Shown in pieces: positions 33,401-42,174 of a stretch of DNA of 64,000 nt. Under the pieces are notes generated by a model. The model was not told the origin of the DNA. It worked only from the letters and a program-made list of their open reading frames with translations, and did not search any database. Origin of the DNA: Phalacrocorax aristotelis. Lineage: Eukaryota; Chordata; Aves; Suliformes; Phalacrocoracidae. The stretch is taken from positions 10,175,682 to 10,239,681 of the forward strand of contig NC_134288.1 in the NCBI RefSeq assembly GCF_949628215.1, written 5' to 3'. Numbering within the stretch: position 1 is the first letter of the stretch; every line of letters begins with the position of its first letter. Both the position numbers and the translations under genes were made by a program.

Positions 33401-36377
33401 AGCCTGCTCAGCTTCTTCCTCACGGAAGAGGAAGCTATGCATCCTCTCACGATAGTTGACACGGGTGATGGGAACGGTCGCACCACCCTCATGCTGGTAG
33501 TCCAGCGCAAGAGCAGGAGGCTTGTACTTGGCCAGCAGATCCACATCTTCACTGGTCCTTGGCATGCTGGGAATGATGATCCGGTTACCTCTATCCCATC
33601 GCACAAAGTTGACAGGGTGGCTGCTCTCCCTGCTGCTGGGGATGTGCTGGGGCATCTCCCGCCGGCCCACCTTCACCTTGATCTTCTTCATGAGGACTGG
33701 GCGTCTGCCGAAGTCGAACACTACCCACTGCTCGAAGATGCCCAGCGTGCAGCACTCCATACAGACCTCCACTAGTGCAGTGCGTGGGGAGGAAGGCAGG
33801 GTGGCCACATGCTCCCCCCGAATGTAGTGGAGGCCCCGGGAAAGCCCATTCCCTGAGAGGTAGAAGTTGACTCCAGGTTCCCGCTTCAGTAGCGCCACGT
33901 GCTGCAGAGGCATCTGCCGGTTGAGAAGACAGGGACATGGTGAGGGCAGCCCATGGGAAGAGCCCAGCGGCTGATGAGGTCCTCCCAGTGGCATTTCCTA
34001 CTGGAAGCTGCTGCAAGAACTGAATGCCATGCTGGACCTACGGCGCACTTGAAATTCTCCTTAAAGGAGCTTATTCCTCGTGCAACTCCACAGCAATTAT
34101 TTTACGGTCTTAAAGAACCTCATGTTTCAGTGTTATAGCAACTGATGCAGTCTGCTGTAAACAGGAAATATCCTATGTTGAAGAGGACAATTAGACCCAG
34201 CCTCTTGCCCCCCAACACCCACAAAATCCTGGGCAGGAAAGCAGCTGAATCTTGTTATTTGTGATGATAAACAGAAGGTGCTGAGAACAGCTGGTCTGCC
34301 CCAGTCCCACCACACAAGACCAGAGAGGAGACATGGTGGCTGCACCCCTCATGCATGGTCCCAGCTCAGGCACCACCTGAGCCTGAACTGCTCTCAAATA
34401 CCCACCACATCCTCATTTGGACCTCCCAAAATCCCTATCCTTCTGCCCCTTGCAGAAATAATAATTTAAAAAAGCAAACAAAACACTCCAAAGGACAAGG
34501 ACTGTGCACAGCAGCAGGTGCTGCCAGTGGCTCACAGCCTCCCACTATGCAGAGCTGGGCTTACCTGGGAGTGGACCCTAAAATTCCACCGGTATTTCAT
34601 CCTCCTGTCCTCTGACTGCACATTCAGGGGCTGCTCACACACAACTCTGACACCCTCGACATCCTCAGCCATCTGTGGGGGAGGCACAAGAGGAGCAGGA
34701 CTGAAGGCAACATCCCAGGGACACACTGCAGAGGCCTCCACGGGGCCATCTTCATCCTTTGCCTTTATGCTACATCTTCCCAAGAGGGGACCATCAATAA
34801 ATCCTCATGCTCAGTCCTCACCCACCGCTGCTCAGTGTCCCCATGCAGCAGCCTTGGGAAACGAAAGGACCCACGGCAGAGCAGTGCAGCCAGGTACCCC
34901 GAGAAGGCTCTTGCGTTGCTGTCTCAAAAGGGGTGAAGGAAGGGGGATGCAACATCCCTTTCTGCATCACCGTTAGCAAGGTGAGCAGTAGGCTCTGTTC
35001 CTGAGCTCTTACACAAGAGGCTTCTCGCAATGCTCTGGACCAGCACTCTCCCACCCTGCCGCCCATGACTCACAATCAACACCTCGTTGGAGCACTTCTG
35101 ATACTCTGCAATGAGCTGGTCCTGGTAGGACAAGAGCCCTTCCTTCAGTGCTTGCTTCTTTTTCTTCACAGCAACCTTCACCCTCTGGATCCACTCCTGC
35201 AGCTCCTCAGTAGAATGAGCCTTGGTGCAGCTGTTCCCCATTTCGCACACATCCGCTCTGTCAGGAGAGAGGTGTCCCAGGTGCCACCCATGCCTGGTGG
35301 CATGGGGGTCCACAGGGAGCTGGCGGCTGCCTGCTGCCCCTGCCCTCTTTCCTGCTGCACTGGGTGGATGCCTTACCTGCTACACAGTGAGAACTTGGTC
35401 AGCCTGAGTGGTGGTGCACGGTAGACCCACTGGACAGAGGTGTCAGCTGAGAGCATCTGCACGTGCTCAATGGAGGAGCAGTGGCTCTCAAAGCTCTCCT
35501 GCGAGCTGAAGGTCACCAGGCAGACCCGGCAGTAGAAGTGCACTGGCACAGGCACCTCTGGCTTGCCGTTGGTGTTGCAGGTCTCCAAAGCCGGCAACAG
35601 GTCAGAGCGAACCAAGCCGTGCTCCCTCTCAGCCTCCCAGACAGCCATCTCCACTTCGCTGTGTGCATACTGGCAGCGTTGTGGGGTGTGTCTGCAAGGC
35701 TGGTCCCTGGAGACAAACTTGCAGTAGCTGAGGGCTGGCATGAACTCAGGGCAGGGCCGGATGGCAGTGTACTGCTGCTTCCTCCGGCTGTCCGATACCA
35801 CATGCACCAGGAGGGGGTCCCAGGTCCGGTGGTACTCACAGAGCCGGCCCTGGCTGCCCACCGAGATGCGCTGGGGGCAGCCAAAGAAGCAACGCTTGCA
35901 GATCTCTTGGAAGTGCCCCCCAAACTCGCTGGTGATCTCACCAGCGGCGCTTGCTGCGGAGTGGGGGCTGGCAGCAGAGCGACCCCCCAGCTGCGCCTGC
36001 AGCACCGCTGCCTTCAGCTGGCACCACTCCAGCTGCTGCTCCCTCTCAAAGTTCCAGACCATGGCCTCCTCTGGACTCCAGGCAAACGTACACTGGCTCT
36101 TGTGCTTGCTGCAGCCCAGCCCCACCACATAATACCTGCAGACGGCATAGCGGGCTGGGTTGGGGAAGCCCGGCCGCCTGAACACCTTCTTCCAGGCGGT
36201 CCTCTGGCGTCTGCGGCAGCGGGCGAGGAGGATCTCATACATGCACTTGTGCTCCACCTCTCGCAGATGGTAGGTGGTCTCGTTCTCCTTCACGCTGCAC
36301 TTAGAGCAGACCAGGCGCAGCTCCAGATGCTGCTGGAGGTTGCCCAGCGGCACCGCTGGGCCATTCGCCATTGGCAT
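18283..36377 (-). CDS. HELZ2: HELZ2: zinc finger, dual SF1 helicase and RNB exoribonuclease
   Basis: Nineteen coding exons join in frame: 36377-35377, 35257-35074, 34672-34565, 33913-33390, 33016-32384, 31343-30560, 30116-30041, 28660-25147, 24306-24221, 23828-23697, 23290-23132, 22850-22709, 22246-22130, 21547-21355, 20585-20451, 20210-19992, 19682-19526, 19091-18924, 18407-18283. They total 8457 nt and 2818 residues; human HELZ2 is about 2649. Domain order: CCCH/C2H2 zinc fingers (about 20-360), UPF1-like helicase 1 (Walker A near 785, DEAA near 906), acidic linker (near 1214), cold-shock-like fold and RNB nuclease (catalytic Asp cluster near 1510), helicase 2 (Walker A near 2348, DECA near 2529). 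HELZ2 (PRIC285) is an interferon-induced 3'-5' RNA exonuclease/helicase with antiviral activity and a nuclear-receptor (PPARA) coactivator. Every visible catalytic motif is intact. The ATG at 36377 is the first in-frame ATG after an in-frame TAG (36473-36471), but a non-AUG start upstream is possible. Confidence 0.95.
18924..19091 (-). CDS. HELZ2: HELZ2 exon 19: helicase 2 motifs V and VI
   Basis: Residues 2722-2778. The motif V continuation SEWRYVILSTVRS and motif VI VNVGITRAQEGLCILG contain the arginine finger region. Confidence 0.93.
19526..19682 (-). CDS. HELZ2: HELZ2 exon 18: helicase 2 domain 2A
   Basis: Residues 2670-2722. SIAILSPYNAQV is the motif IVa/V region, followed by VTVCTIMKSQG, the start of the motif V TI-x-x-x-QG element. 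Confidence 0.93.
19992..20210 (-). CDS. HELZ2: HELZ2 exon 17
   Basis: Residues 2597-2669, directly following QYRM with HKSICEFPSQEFYG, as in UPF1-like helicases. It includes IIFGHVEGKEQ. Phase 0 on both sides. Confidence 0.92.
20451..20585 (-). CDS. HELZ2: HELZ2 exon 16: helicase 2 motifs III and IV
   Basis: Residues 2552-2596. Motif III VVLLGDHKQLRPVV and motif IV LDMQYRM are intact. Phase 0 on both sides. Confidence 0.93.
20586..21354 (-). other. HELZ2: HELZ2 intron 15
   Basis: About 770 bp, AT-richer than the flanking exons, no supported feature. Confidence 0.7.
21355..21547 (-). CDS. HELZ2: HELZ2 exon 15: helicase 2 motif II
   Basis: Residues 2487-2551. HDVILCTCSAA precedes motif II, IIIDECAMSTEPETLIPL (about residue 2529), which is close to the UPF1 form DESxxxTEPE. 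Ends phase 0 at AAG/GTAAGT. Confidence 0.93.
22130..22246 (-). CDS. HELZ2: HELZ2 exon 14
   Basis: Residues 2448-2487. Charged helical insertion (LHHRIRRPPNPFWQKI). Acceptor TTATTCAG/CG, donor AAGGA/GTGAGT. Confidence 0.88.
22709..22850 (-). CDS. HELZ2: HELZ2 exon 13
   Basis: Residues 2401-2448. Helicase 2 domain 1B-like insertion with PLRVYGEAIE and a basic end. Acceptor CTTCCCCAG, donor CTCAG/GTAGGA. Confidence 0.9.
23132..23290 (-). CDS. HELZ2: HELZ2 exon 12: second half of Walker A
   Basis: Residues 2348-2401. It completes GPPGTGKTVVGTHIVYWF and carries motif Ia-like CILYCGPSNKSVDVV. Phase 1 on both sides. Confidence 0.93.
23457..23622 (+). mobile_element. CR1 LINE fragment, 3' end only
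   Basis: About 165 bp matching the CR1 3' region (GGCTGCCCAGGGA..., CCATCCCTGGAGGTATTTAAAAG, GGTCTTTTCCAACC). It lies antisense in the HELZ2 intron between the two halves of the helicase 2 Walker A. Confidence 0.88.
23697..23828 (-). CDS. HELZ2: HELZ2 exon 11: Q-like motif and first half of Walker A
   Basis: Residues 2304-2348. It includes LNQSQNQAIL (Q-motif-like) and IQGPPG, with the Walker A loop split by the intron at GGC CCA CCA G/GC ACA. A CR1 fragment sits in the following intron. Confidence 0.92.
24221..24306 (-). CDS. HELZ2: HELZ2 exon 10 (86 nt)
   Basis: Residues 2275-2304, containing KAIWKLQYASELAKSIAL. Acceptor CTGTCAG/ACGG, donor AAAAAAG/GTAGGT. Linker ahead of helicase 2. Confidence 0.85.
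24307..25146 (-). other. HELZ2: HELZ2 intron 9
   Basis: About 840 bp, no supported feature. Confidence 0.7.
25147..28660 (-). CDS. HELZ2: HELZ2 exon 9 (3514 nt): helicase 1 end, linker, RNB domain
   Basis: One exon for residues 1104-2275. It opens with helicase 1 motifs V and VI (FRVIIISTVHTSE, TRAQSLVVAVGD), then an acidic stretch (DEEDSDTDSW), a cold-shock-like barrel (GDEVLVEIL, GKVVGILKR) and the RNB domain. The RNase II active-site pattern D-x5-D-x-D-D is complete (VDPQGARDLDDA, about residue 1510), and the conserved SPIRRYVDVVVQRHL motif is present near 1838. The remainder is the Dis3/RNase II-like C-terminal barrel and the lead-in to helicase 2. Donor GATGT/GTAAGT. Confidence 0.94.
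28661..30040 (-). other. HELZ2: HELZ2 intron 8
   Basis: About 1.4 kb with no extra exon seen. It contains an 18-A run at 29282-29299. Open frames here are short. Confidence 0.7.
30041..30116 (-). CDS. HELZ2: HELZ2 exon 8 (76 nt)
   Basis: Residues 1079-1104: a basic helix followed by VVENYENLPG, which leads into helicase motif V in the next exon. Phase 0 in, phase 1 out. Boundaries are set by the matching human order (..VENFENLPG/REFR..). Confidence 0.88.
30560..31343 (-). CDS. HELZ2: HELZ2 exon 7: helicase 1 motifs II-IV
   Basis: Residues 817-1078. It holds motif II IMIDEAAQM (Walker B, DEAA, about residue 906), motif III IVLAGDHMQ and motif IV-like IIFNENYRST. It ends CVVSHGMQ at a phase 0 donor (CAG/GTATGT). 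Confidence 0.93.
31344..32383 (-). other. HELZ2: HELZ2 intron 6
   Basis: About 1.04 kb without recognisable coding sequence; AT-rich near 32200-32250. Nothing else is seen. Confidence 0.7.
32384..33016 (-). CDS. HELZ2: HELZ2 exon 6: helicase 1 Walker A
   Basis: Residues 606-817. It carries motif I, YGPFGTGKTFTLA (about residue 785, near 32457-32490), and motif Ia, VLICTHTNS, at the exon end. The upstream part is the insertion region of helicase domain 1A. Acceptor TTTCAG/ACTC, donor AACAG/GTTAGT. Confidence 0.93.
33390..33913 (-). CDS. HELZ2: HELZ2 exon 5: pre-helicase region
   Basis: Residues 432-606. Beta-rich sequence of the region ahead of the first helicase core in HELZ-family proteins (VVFDFGRRPVLMKKIKVKVG, then YRERMHSFLFREEEAEQ). 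Ends in phase 2 at AA/GTAAGT. Confidence 0.9.
34565..34672 (-). CDS. HELZ2: HELZ2 exon 4
   Basis: Residues 396-431, phase 0 on both sides, beginning MAEDVEGVRV. Acceptor CCCCACAG/ATG, donor CAG/GTAAGC. It lies in the linker before helicase 1; no motif is recognised. Confidence 0.85.
35074..35257 (-). CDS. HELZ2: HELZ2 exon 3: last CCCH finger and coiled-coil-like linker
   Basis: Residues 334-395. The start completes a CCCH finger split by the intron (C-x5-C-x5-C-x3-H with CEMGNSCTKAH). A lysine/glutamine-rich helical stretch follows. Both splice sites are canonical (CCTGACAG/AG and ATT/GTGAGT). Confidence 0.9.
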
Positions 36378-36516
36378 CCTCGGTGGTGACTTCAGCAGAG
36401 CAAAATTAAATGGCAGGAAGTTCTTATAAGGCAATGCCAGCGGGAGAAGGCTCCATGGAGCGGCTGTGTCCTACCTCGCTGCGTACCTGCCAGGCATTGG
36501 TGTGAGTTCACAAAGC
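35377..36516 (-). CDS. HELZ2: HELZ2 exon 2: 5' leader and zinc-finger region
   Basis: The likely acceptor ends at 36517 (TTCCTCATTTCTTTGTCAG on the minus strand), so 36516-36378 is leader and coding starts at 36377. It encodes residues 1-334. Visible metal-binding patterns are CSKC near the start, a CRYY...C...C...C group, CKRC...C...C...H, a CCCH finger with the form C-x8-C-x6-C-x3-H, and a C2H2 finger (CRVC, then HCSSIEH). The exon ends AGCAG/GTAAGG in phase 2. The antisense strand is also open for 308 codons, a shadow of GC-rich codon use. Confidence 0.9.
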
Positions 36517-39500
36517 CTGACAAAGAAATGAGGAACAAGTGACTTAGCAGGAAACATCAGCTGGTCCCTGGCTGGGCGCAGGCTGAGGCACTGGCACAGC
36601 CTGGCCCCTCTCACCAGCAAGCAGGCAGGATCCTCACCCAGCAACCAAACCCACCAGACACACCCGCCCTCAGCACCCAAGTGCTTCGGGTCTGCCCCCA
36701 CCTGCTCATGGACCTCTGTACACTCACCAGCCCAGGTACCAGGGGACCGTGTCCCACAGGGACCTGGCTGCTGAGCGGTGAGGGCTCTTGGCAGGGCTCA
36801 GCTCAGTCCCCAGCATGCCACAGCCTGTAGTCTATCAGCATTTGCCACCCAATGCAGGAAAGCCAGCTGCAGCGGAGGCTGCCCTGGAGGGCCTGGCACG
36901 GTCCCCACACTGGCCACCAATCTCTTCCTGGACCATGGCCAGGCGACCTGACTTCCTCTTCCCGCTGCCAGTGCCTCCCCCGCCTTGGTTTGCCTCTGCC
37001 AACTTTCTCTTTCTTTTTCCTGCTCTCTCCCCTCGTTCTGGCTGGGCAGCCCCACTGCTGCCCCACACCAAGAGGAAGAAACCCAGCTTCAAACCTCCAG
37101 CCCATCTACCCCCATGGCACAAAAGATTAATTGGAATTAATTAACCAAGCAACCACCCTCTTTGCTCCTCGGATGCATCACCCGAGGTCAGGAGATGTGC
37201 ATGCTGGAACAGGGACCTGCCGGCATGTCTTCTGGCCAATAGCTCGGTAAACATCCGGCTGGGAGAGCTCCGGCTCCAGCAGTGAGGAAGGTGACTCACC
37301 GTTCCCTGCCCTCCCCGGCCACCAGCTCGGCATTTGCCAGCAGTTTCCTGGGTAACCAGAGGGCCAGGAGCATCCCTGGGAATGATGCTGCAGGGTTTCA
37401 TGGCTGGGCCACGAGGTGAAGGGAGCACACCGGGGTGGATCCATGGCCAGGGTGTGCTGCCAAGCAAAGCCACCAGCCTCATGCTGAGCATCCACCTCGG
37501 GCTCCTGACCTGCAGCCACAAAGGACCAGCTCTCTAGCAATACAGGGGAAGAGCAGTATTTTTGGCTGCAGTCCAGCAGACAACAGAGCAGGGAGGCAAA
37601 CTTCGCACAGCTTCAGCAGAAATACTTTTCACTTCTAATTAAGACTCCTTTCCCCACCTCTGGGATAAATGGGGCGCTTGGTGCTGGGGGAGGTGGGCAG
37701 GGGGGTGCTGAAGCTGCTGCTCTGGCTGAAGCTCTAGGCAGCACTGAGCCGGGACTGCAGGCAGAAAGCAGCTGGAGCACCTCCTGTCCTCCCAGCTCGC
37801 CGTTAGTGAGCTCCTCACATCCCAGTGCCACAGCACCCACCCACTGCTGAGCTAGGAAAAAATCACCTAATCCTACTTCTCTGCCATGCATCAGGTTGGA
37901 CACACGCTTGGCGGATAAACACCAGCCCTATTTATCTCTTAAGGTCTGGCAGGGAGCCTGGCACTGGGCAGACTGCTAGTTTCTGTTTCAGTAAGCTGCG
38001 AGACTCTGTGGAAGAGTCCGACAGCAGTGCTAGCTCTTCCTCTGCATGATTCAGGTCACTGTGCCAATCTGTCGGGTCTCCACACCGAGAGCTAAATCAC
38101 CCCGAATCATCTCTGCACCTTCATTTCCAAACCTTTACTTGCAGCCCTTCTATGCAGGCTAGCAGCCCTTACTTAAAGCATGAATTATAGCCACCTGAGC
38201 AGCACAGTCCTGCCATGGCTCTGCCTGGCCTCTTACCTAAAAATTGTCCAAACGCACAGCATCTGCTGGGCCCACCGTGGTTCTGCTCAGGCAGCATCAC
38301 CTGCGTGCCGCACCCTGCAGGCACACAGGGCCAAAGCAACAGCACAGCTGCTGGACATGAATGCAGCACAAGTGCCAAGGAAGAGCATCGCCAACCTGGA
38401 GTGGGGCTTGGGCCAGCAGAGAGCCAGGGTATCCCCATCCTCTGACTGTAACAAGGTCACAGTCATCAGAAGAAAACCATTTCTGCAGCTCAGCTGCTGC
38501 ACAAGGTTCAAGAGCTCTTCCTTTGCTCTGGTTCTACCACAGAAAACAATTGGGGTTGCAGCAGAGGTTTTGATGCTACCTGACTGCCGACTGATGCAGG
38601 GAAAATGCTTTGCATTGAAATTAAATAACCTGAGAAACAATAAAATATAGGAGAGCACCTGTACACAATAAAAAGGCAGGATGAAGAGTGGGACACTGTG
38701 TCTCCTGCCAAAGGGCACCGAGGGATGCTCCGCTGATCCCCAGCAAGACAACGAAGGCAATGCAGCACTGGCATGGGGCTGCAGACCCTGCACCCAGGGG
38801 CTGCTCCTGCCAAACGCCCCCAGGGTCATTAACACCTGCAAAACTCCCAGCTGCTGGGAACTGAGGCGGCAGTTTGGGGAGACACACTGCCCCGAGCACA
38901 GCTCTGCAAGCTCCCGTGCCAGGCTGCAGGAGGAGAAACCCCGGCACCTTTTGAGGGGCAAATATCCCTCCTGCAAGAGTCTGGGGACACTGTTTGTCCT
39001 TGTCCAAAGCATGATGCTACTAGGGAGCATTCCCACTCAGCTTTACCCGGGAGGTCCAGAATCAGCTGGAGCTAAACTGGACCCCAGGGCAGAGGCACAT
39101 ACACAGGCTGCCGCAGGCTCAGCTTGCCACAGTAGCTCTGCATGGTCTGGCAAGGCAGGGGCTGGCAGCAGGCAGGGCAGGAGGGAGGGCAGGGGGAGAT
39201 GTGGTAGTGAGGGGCTGGTGTGGCCAGGCTGCTGCTGAACCACAGCCAGGAGGAACATCCAGAGAGGAACGTGAGGGCATGCCTCCGAGAGCCTTTCAGC
39301 TCCTTTGAAGCTGTCGGGAGTGAGCAGCATACTCCCGGCGGAACTGGGGCTTGTTTTGAGGCTAACATCTGCGGCTTTGGGAACACTCTGGTTTCCCTCC
39401 GATAGTAGTTTCACCTTCCTTCCTCTGGAAGTCTCCTTAGGACAAGCCTTCCTAGGAAAGGCTCAGGATGTTCAGGATTTGTGCAACATCTATGCAATGC

Positions 39501-41929
39501 TATCACTGGTGAAAACTCCAAAATACCTCAGTAATACACATGAGAGAGGACAAAATCTGATCACTAGCACTCATCTCCTTGGAGTAGGAGCCGAGCTTCC
39601 TCATCCCAGCACGGCCACAGCCAGTGAGCCCAGAGGACTCACGATCCTGCAGCAGCAACAACACTGACCCGCTTGGCTAAACATTTTAAGAACTACCCAA
39701 AAAGACCATACAGGAGAGCTGGGCTGTTACTGGTATCTGTTCCTAGGCAGGGCATATCAGTTTGAAAAAGCTAAGAGGGAATAGTCCACCTTTAAAGGGT
39801 CAATTCCCTTGCTGTTCACTTTTTAAAGAAAGTGTTTGATTTTAAGCAAGTTGCCAGAACATGCTCTGAAGATGGGAGGGAAGAGGAAGGGGAAGTGCAA
39901 ACCCCTCTTAAAGTCTCTGTGCAGCACCAGCACTGAAGCCAAATTAAAGCCTTTTTCTCTCTACAACCATCTTATAGCAGAAAAGAAAGAAAAAAGGAAA
40001 AAGCTACAGGAACTTTTGCAATCCAAGCCTGGGCAGAGGAAAGATGCAGGGCACAAGAAAGCTTGGAAAGGTGCACCATAAGATAGTTGTCCTACTGATA
40101 ACAGAACTCTGATGTCAACAGGGCAAAATCCAAGTGCCCCAAGGAAGGTGGGAGCTGATTGAGAGGAATATTTACCAGCAAGCCACAGAGCATTATTTGC
40201 AAACCAAACCACACCATCACCTCGCTGATGGCATTTCCTCTGTGCTCAGGAAGACGCTTCGGGTCAGGGCTGGGCCACGCTATGTCTGAGCATTGTCCCC
40301 CATCAGGTGCCTTGCAGAGCTGTGCTGATGCCAGGGATAATCATGTTTCCCTGGAAATGGCGAATTGAAGCATGGCCGTGGCAGAGAAACATTCATCATG
40401 GCTCCGTGGCAGCGTCCTGCCGCTCCACACCCCTCTGCCATCCCTGCCCACTGGGAGGAAGATGGCCTTTTTGTCAGGTCTTGTCTCAATTAATTATTGA
40501 CAAGAGATTAGGCAACACCCTACAGTGGAGTGAGCCAAGTGCCCCTTGATCAGAACAAGTGACGTGGGTCAGAGTGCTGGGACAGCCCTCTGCGGGGACA
40601 GGGACAGGCCAACGGCATGTCCAGGGGACCGCGCGCTTCAGGGGACCACGGCCCCACACCCCGGTTATCAGTCCCAGCTGAGCACCAGACTTGGAAACCC
40701 AAGGAATTTTTCCTCTCAGCTGCGAGTGCCCAGAGCAGAAGTGCAAGACCAGCACAGCATCCCCCAGCACCCTGTGTGCAAACAGTGCATCCAGGCTGGG
40801 TGGAAGGGTTTGGCCCTGGTAGAAGAGCTACACCGCAGGTGCTGACCCATGCCACCCCATTGCCTGCAGTTATCCTCCTAGCATAGAAGCCACAGCCCCT
40901 CCAGCGTTTCCTTCCTGGGCAAAACCAGCCTCAGAAGTTCCTGGGGCCCCTCCTTTCCCCAGCCTTTTTCTAAAAGACATTTCACTCCACATCCTGCCCA
41001 GAGAGCTGGCACAGTCCTGCCAGCCTGGCTGTTGTGAAGTGACAGCCGCGACACCATTGCCAGAGTCAGGTGGGCACGAAACCCCCGGTTTGTGTGCAGC
41101 CTCCAGGCACCTGCAGCCTCAGCTACTGCATTTGCCTTACCCAACTATAAAAAAGTTCACTGGGAGCTCCAAGACCACATCCCTGGGGCTCAGAAGTAGC
41201 AGCAGAGAAAGGAGGACTGCTGGGGATTGCTTGCCGGAGGCGGCACCGCACACCCCTGCCAGCCCGGGTGCTCCCTGCCCTCCAGCGCGGGGCTTTGCAC
41301 CCCAAATCCTTCATCCTGACCCTCCTTCCCCCTCCTCTCCCGAAGGGGCTCCAGCGCGGGCAGGGATGCTGCGAGCTGGGGCGGGAGCAGACAGGGGAGG
41401 CTGAGCGGGCTGAGCACCCTGCATCGTCCTGAAGCACTCCAACACCGTGCAGCACCCCAAAGCACGCTGCAGGGCTACGGGGAGCACCCCGAGCCCTGCA
41501 GCACCCAGCACCCTGCAACACCCCAGGGCTCTCCGCACCCCCTACCCCCGCCCTTGCAGCCCCCCGCGTCGCTCTCACCGCTGCCGCGGCCGGGGAGGGG
41601 GGGGACCCGGGGACTCGCCGCCGCCGGCAGTTTCGTTTCTGGGGCCTCCCCGCATTCAAACCGGGGCCGGACTTCGCGGAAATTGCATCACGGCGGCCCC
41701 GCCCCGCCCGCCGGCACCGGGGGGAGCCGGCACCGGGCGGCGGCGACAGCGGGGCGGGGGGTGGGGTGGGGTGTAGCGGGGGCTACCAGTTTCCCACCCC
41801 GGTCCCGTCGTATCCCGCCCCCCCCGCATCGCGGGACGAGCCTCCCCGCCCGCCCCCGCCAAGCCCCCCGCGCCCCCGCAGCCCCCCAGCGCCGAGGGGA
41901 TGCTCCCGGGGCCGCCGGCCGCTGCTCAC
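36517..41929 (-). other. HELZ2: HELZ2 intron 1
   Basis: About 5.4 kb. Its right end lies in the promoter CpG island. A lysine-rich + strand open frame (39836-40081) is not recognised. An imperfect CAGCACCC-type repeat runs at about 41430-41530. No conserved exon is visible. Confidence 0.55.
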
Positions 41930-42090
41930 CCGCCGAGGGTCGGGGCTTCCCCGCACTCAGCTCGGTCCAGCGCCCGGGAGCGGCGGTACCGATTCCGGTG
42001 CCTCCAAGGAATAATAAAGAGAAAACTAAGCAGCACGGCGGCAGCACCGGTCCACAGCCCGGCCAGGCCCCCGCGTCAGCCGAGGAGCCG
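41540..42090 (-). promoter_or_regulatory. HELZ2: HELZ2 promoter CpG island
   Basis: Very GC- and CpG-rich. It spans the inferred exon 1 and the start of intron 1. A second donor-like site, GCAGCG/GTGAGA (exon side 41579), lies inside it and could end an alternative first exon. Confidence 0.7.
41930..42078 (-). other. HELZ2: HELZ2 exon 1 (5' leader, start approximate)
   Basis: The donor GGCGG/GTGAGC (exon edge 41930) is strong. The start is placed about 30 bases below the TATA element at 42103-42110, so it is approximate. The exon contains no ATG, yet one frame is open throughout, with several CTG/GTG codons; see findings. It joins exon 2 at 36516 or perhaps 36463. Confidence 0.6.
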
Positions 42091-42102
42091 AACAGCCTCT
42101 GC

Positions 42103-42110
42103 TTATAAAG
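42103..42110 (-). promoter_or_regulatory. HELZ2: TATA-like element of HELZ2
   Basis: CTTTATAA on the minus strand, about 55 bases below the ISRE and about 30 above the inferred start site. Confidence 0.6.
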
Positions 42111-42162
42111 GGCTACCAGGAGGGGCAAAGCACCCCGGTTTCCTTTCTGTTCGTCAGCATCA

Positions 42163-42174
42163 CTTTCGTTTTCC
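42163..42174 (-). promoter_or_regulatory. HELZ2: Interferon-stimulated response element (ISRE)
   Basis: The minus strand reads GGAAAACGAAAGTG, with the required GAAA-N2-GAAA spacing. Interferon regulatory factors (ISGF3, IRF1 and kin) bind this class. A further GAAAGGAA half-site group lies just upstream on the minus strand (42174-42184). HELZ2 is a known interferon-stimulated gene, so both position and motif fit. Confidence 0.75.

Noticed and set aside
35463-36389. 308-codon + strand open frame
   Set aside because: Exact antisense of the HELZ2 zinc-finger exon; the minus-strand frame has the protein motifs and splice sites.
36377-36434. HELZ2 start at 36434
   Set aside because: The codon there is TTG, not ATG; kept only as a possible near-cognate start in the findings.
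39836-40081. 81-codon lysine-rich + strand frame in HELZ2 intron 1
   Set aside because: Short, compositionally biased, not recognised; could be chance.
42138-42151. Second ISRE at TTTCCTTTC near the HELZ2 TATA
   Set aside because: Spacing of the half-sites is one base, not two; too weak to call.
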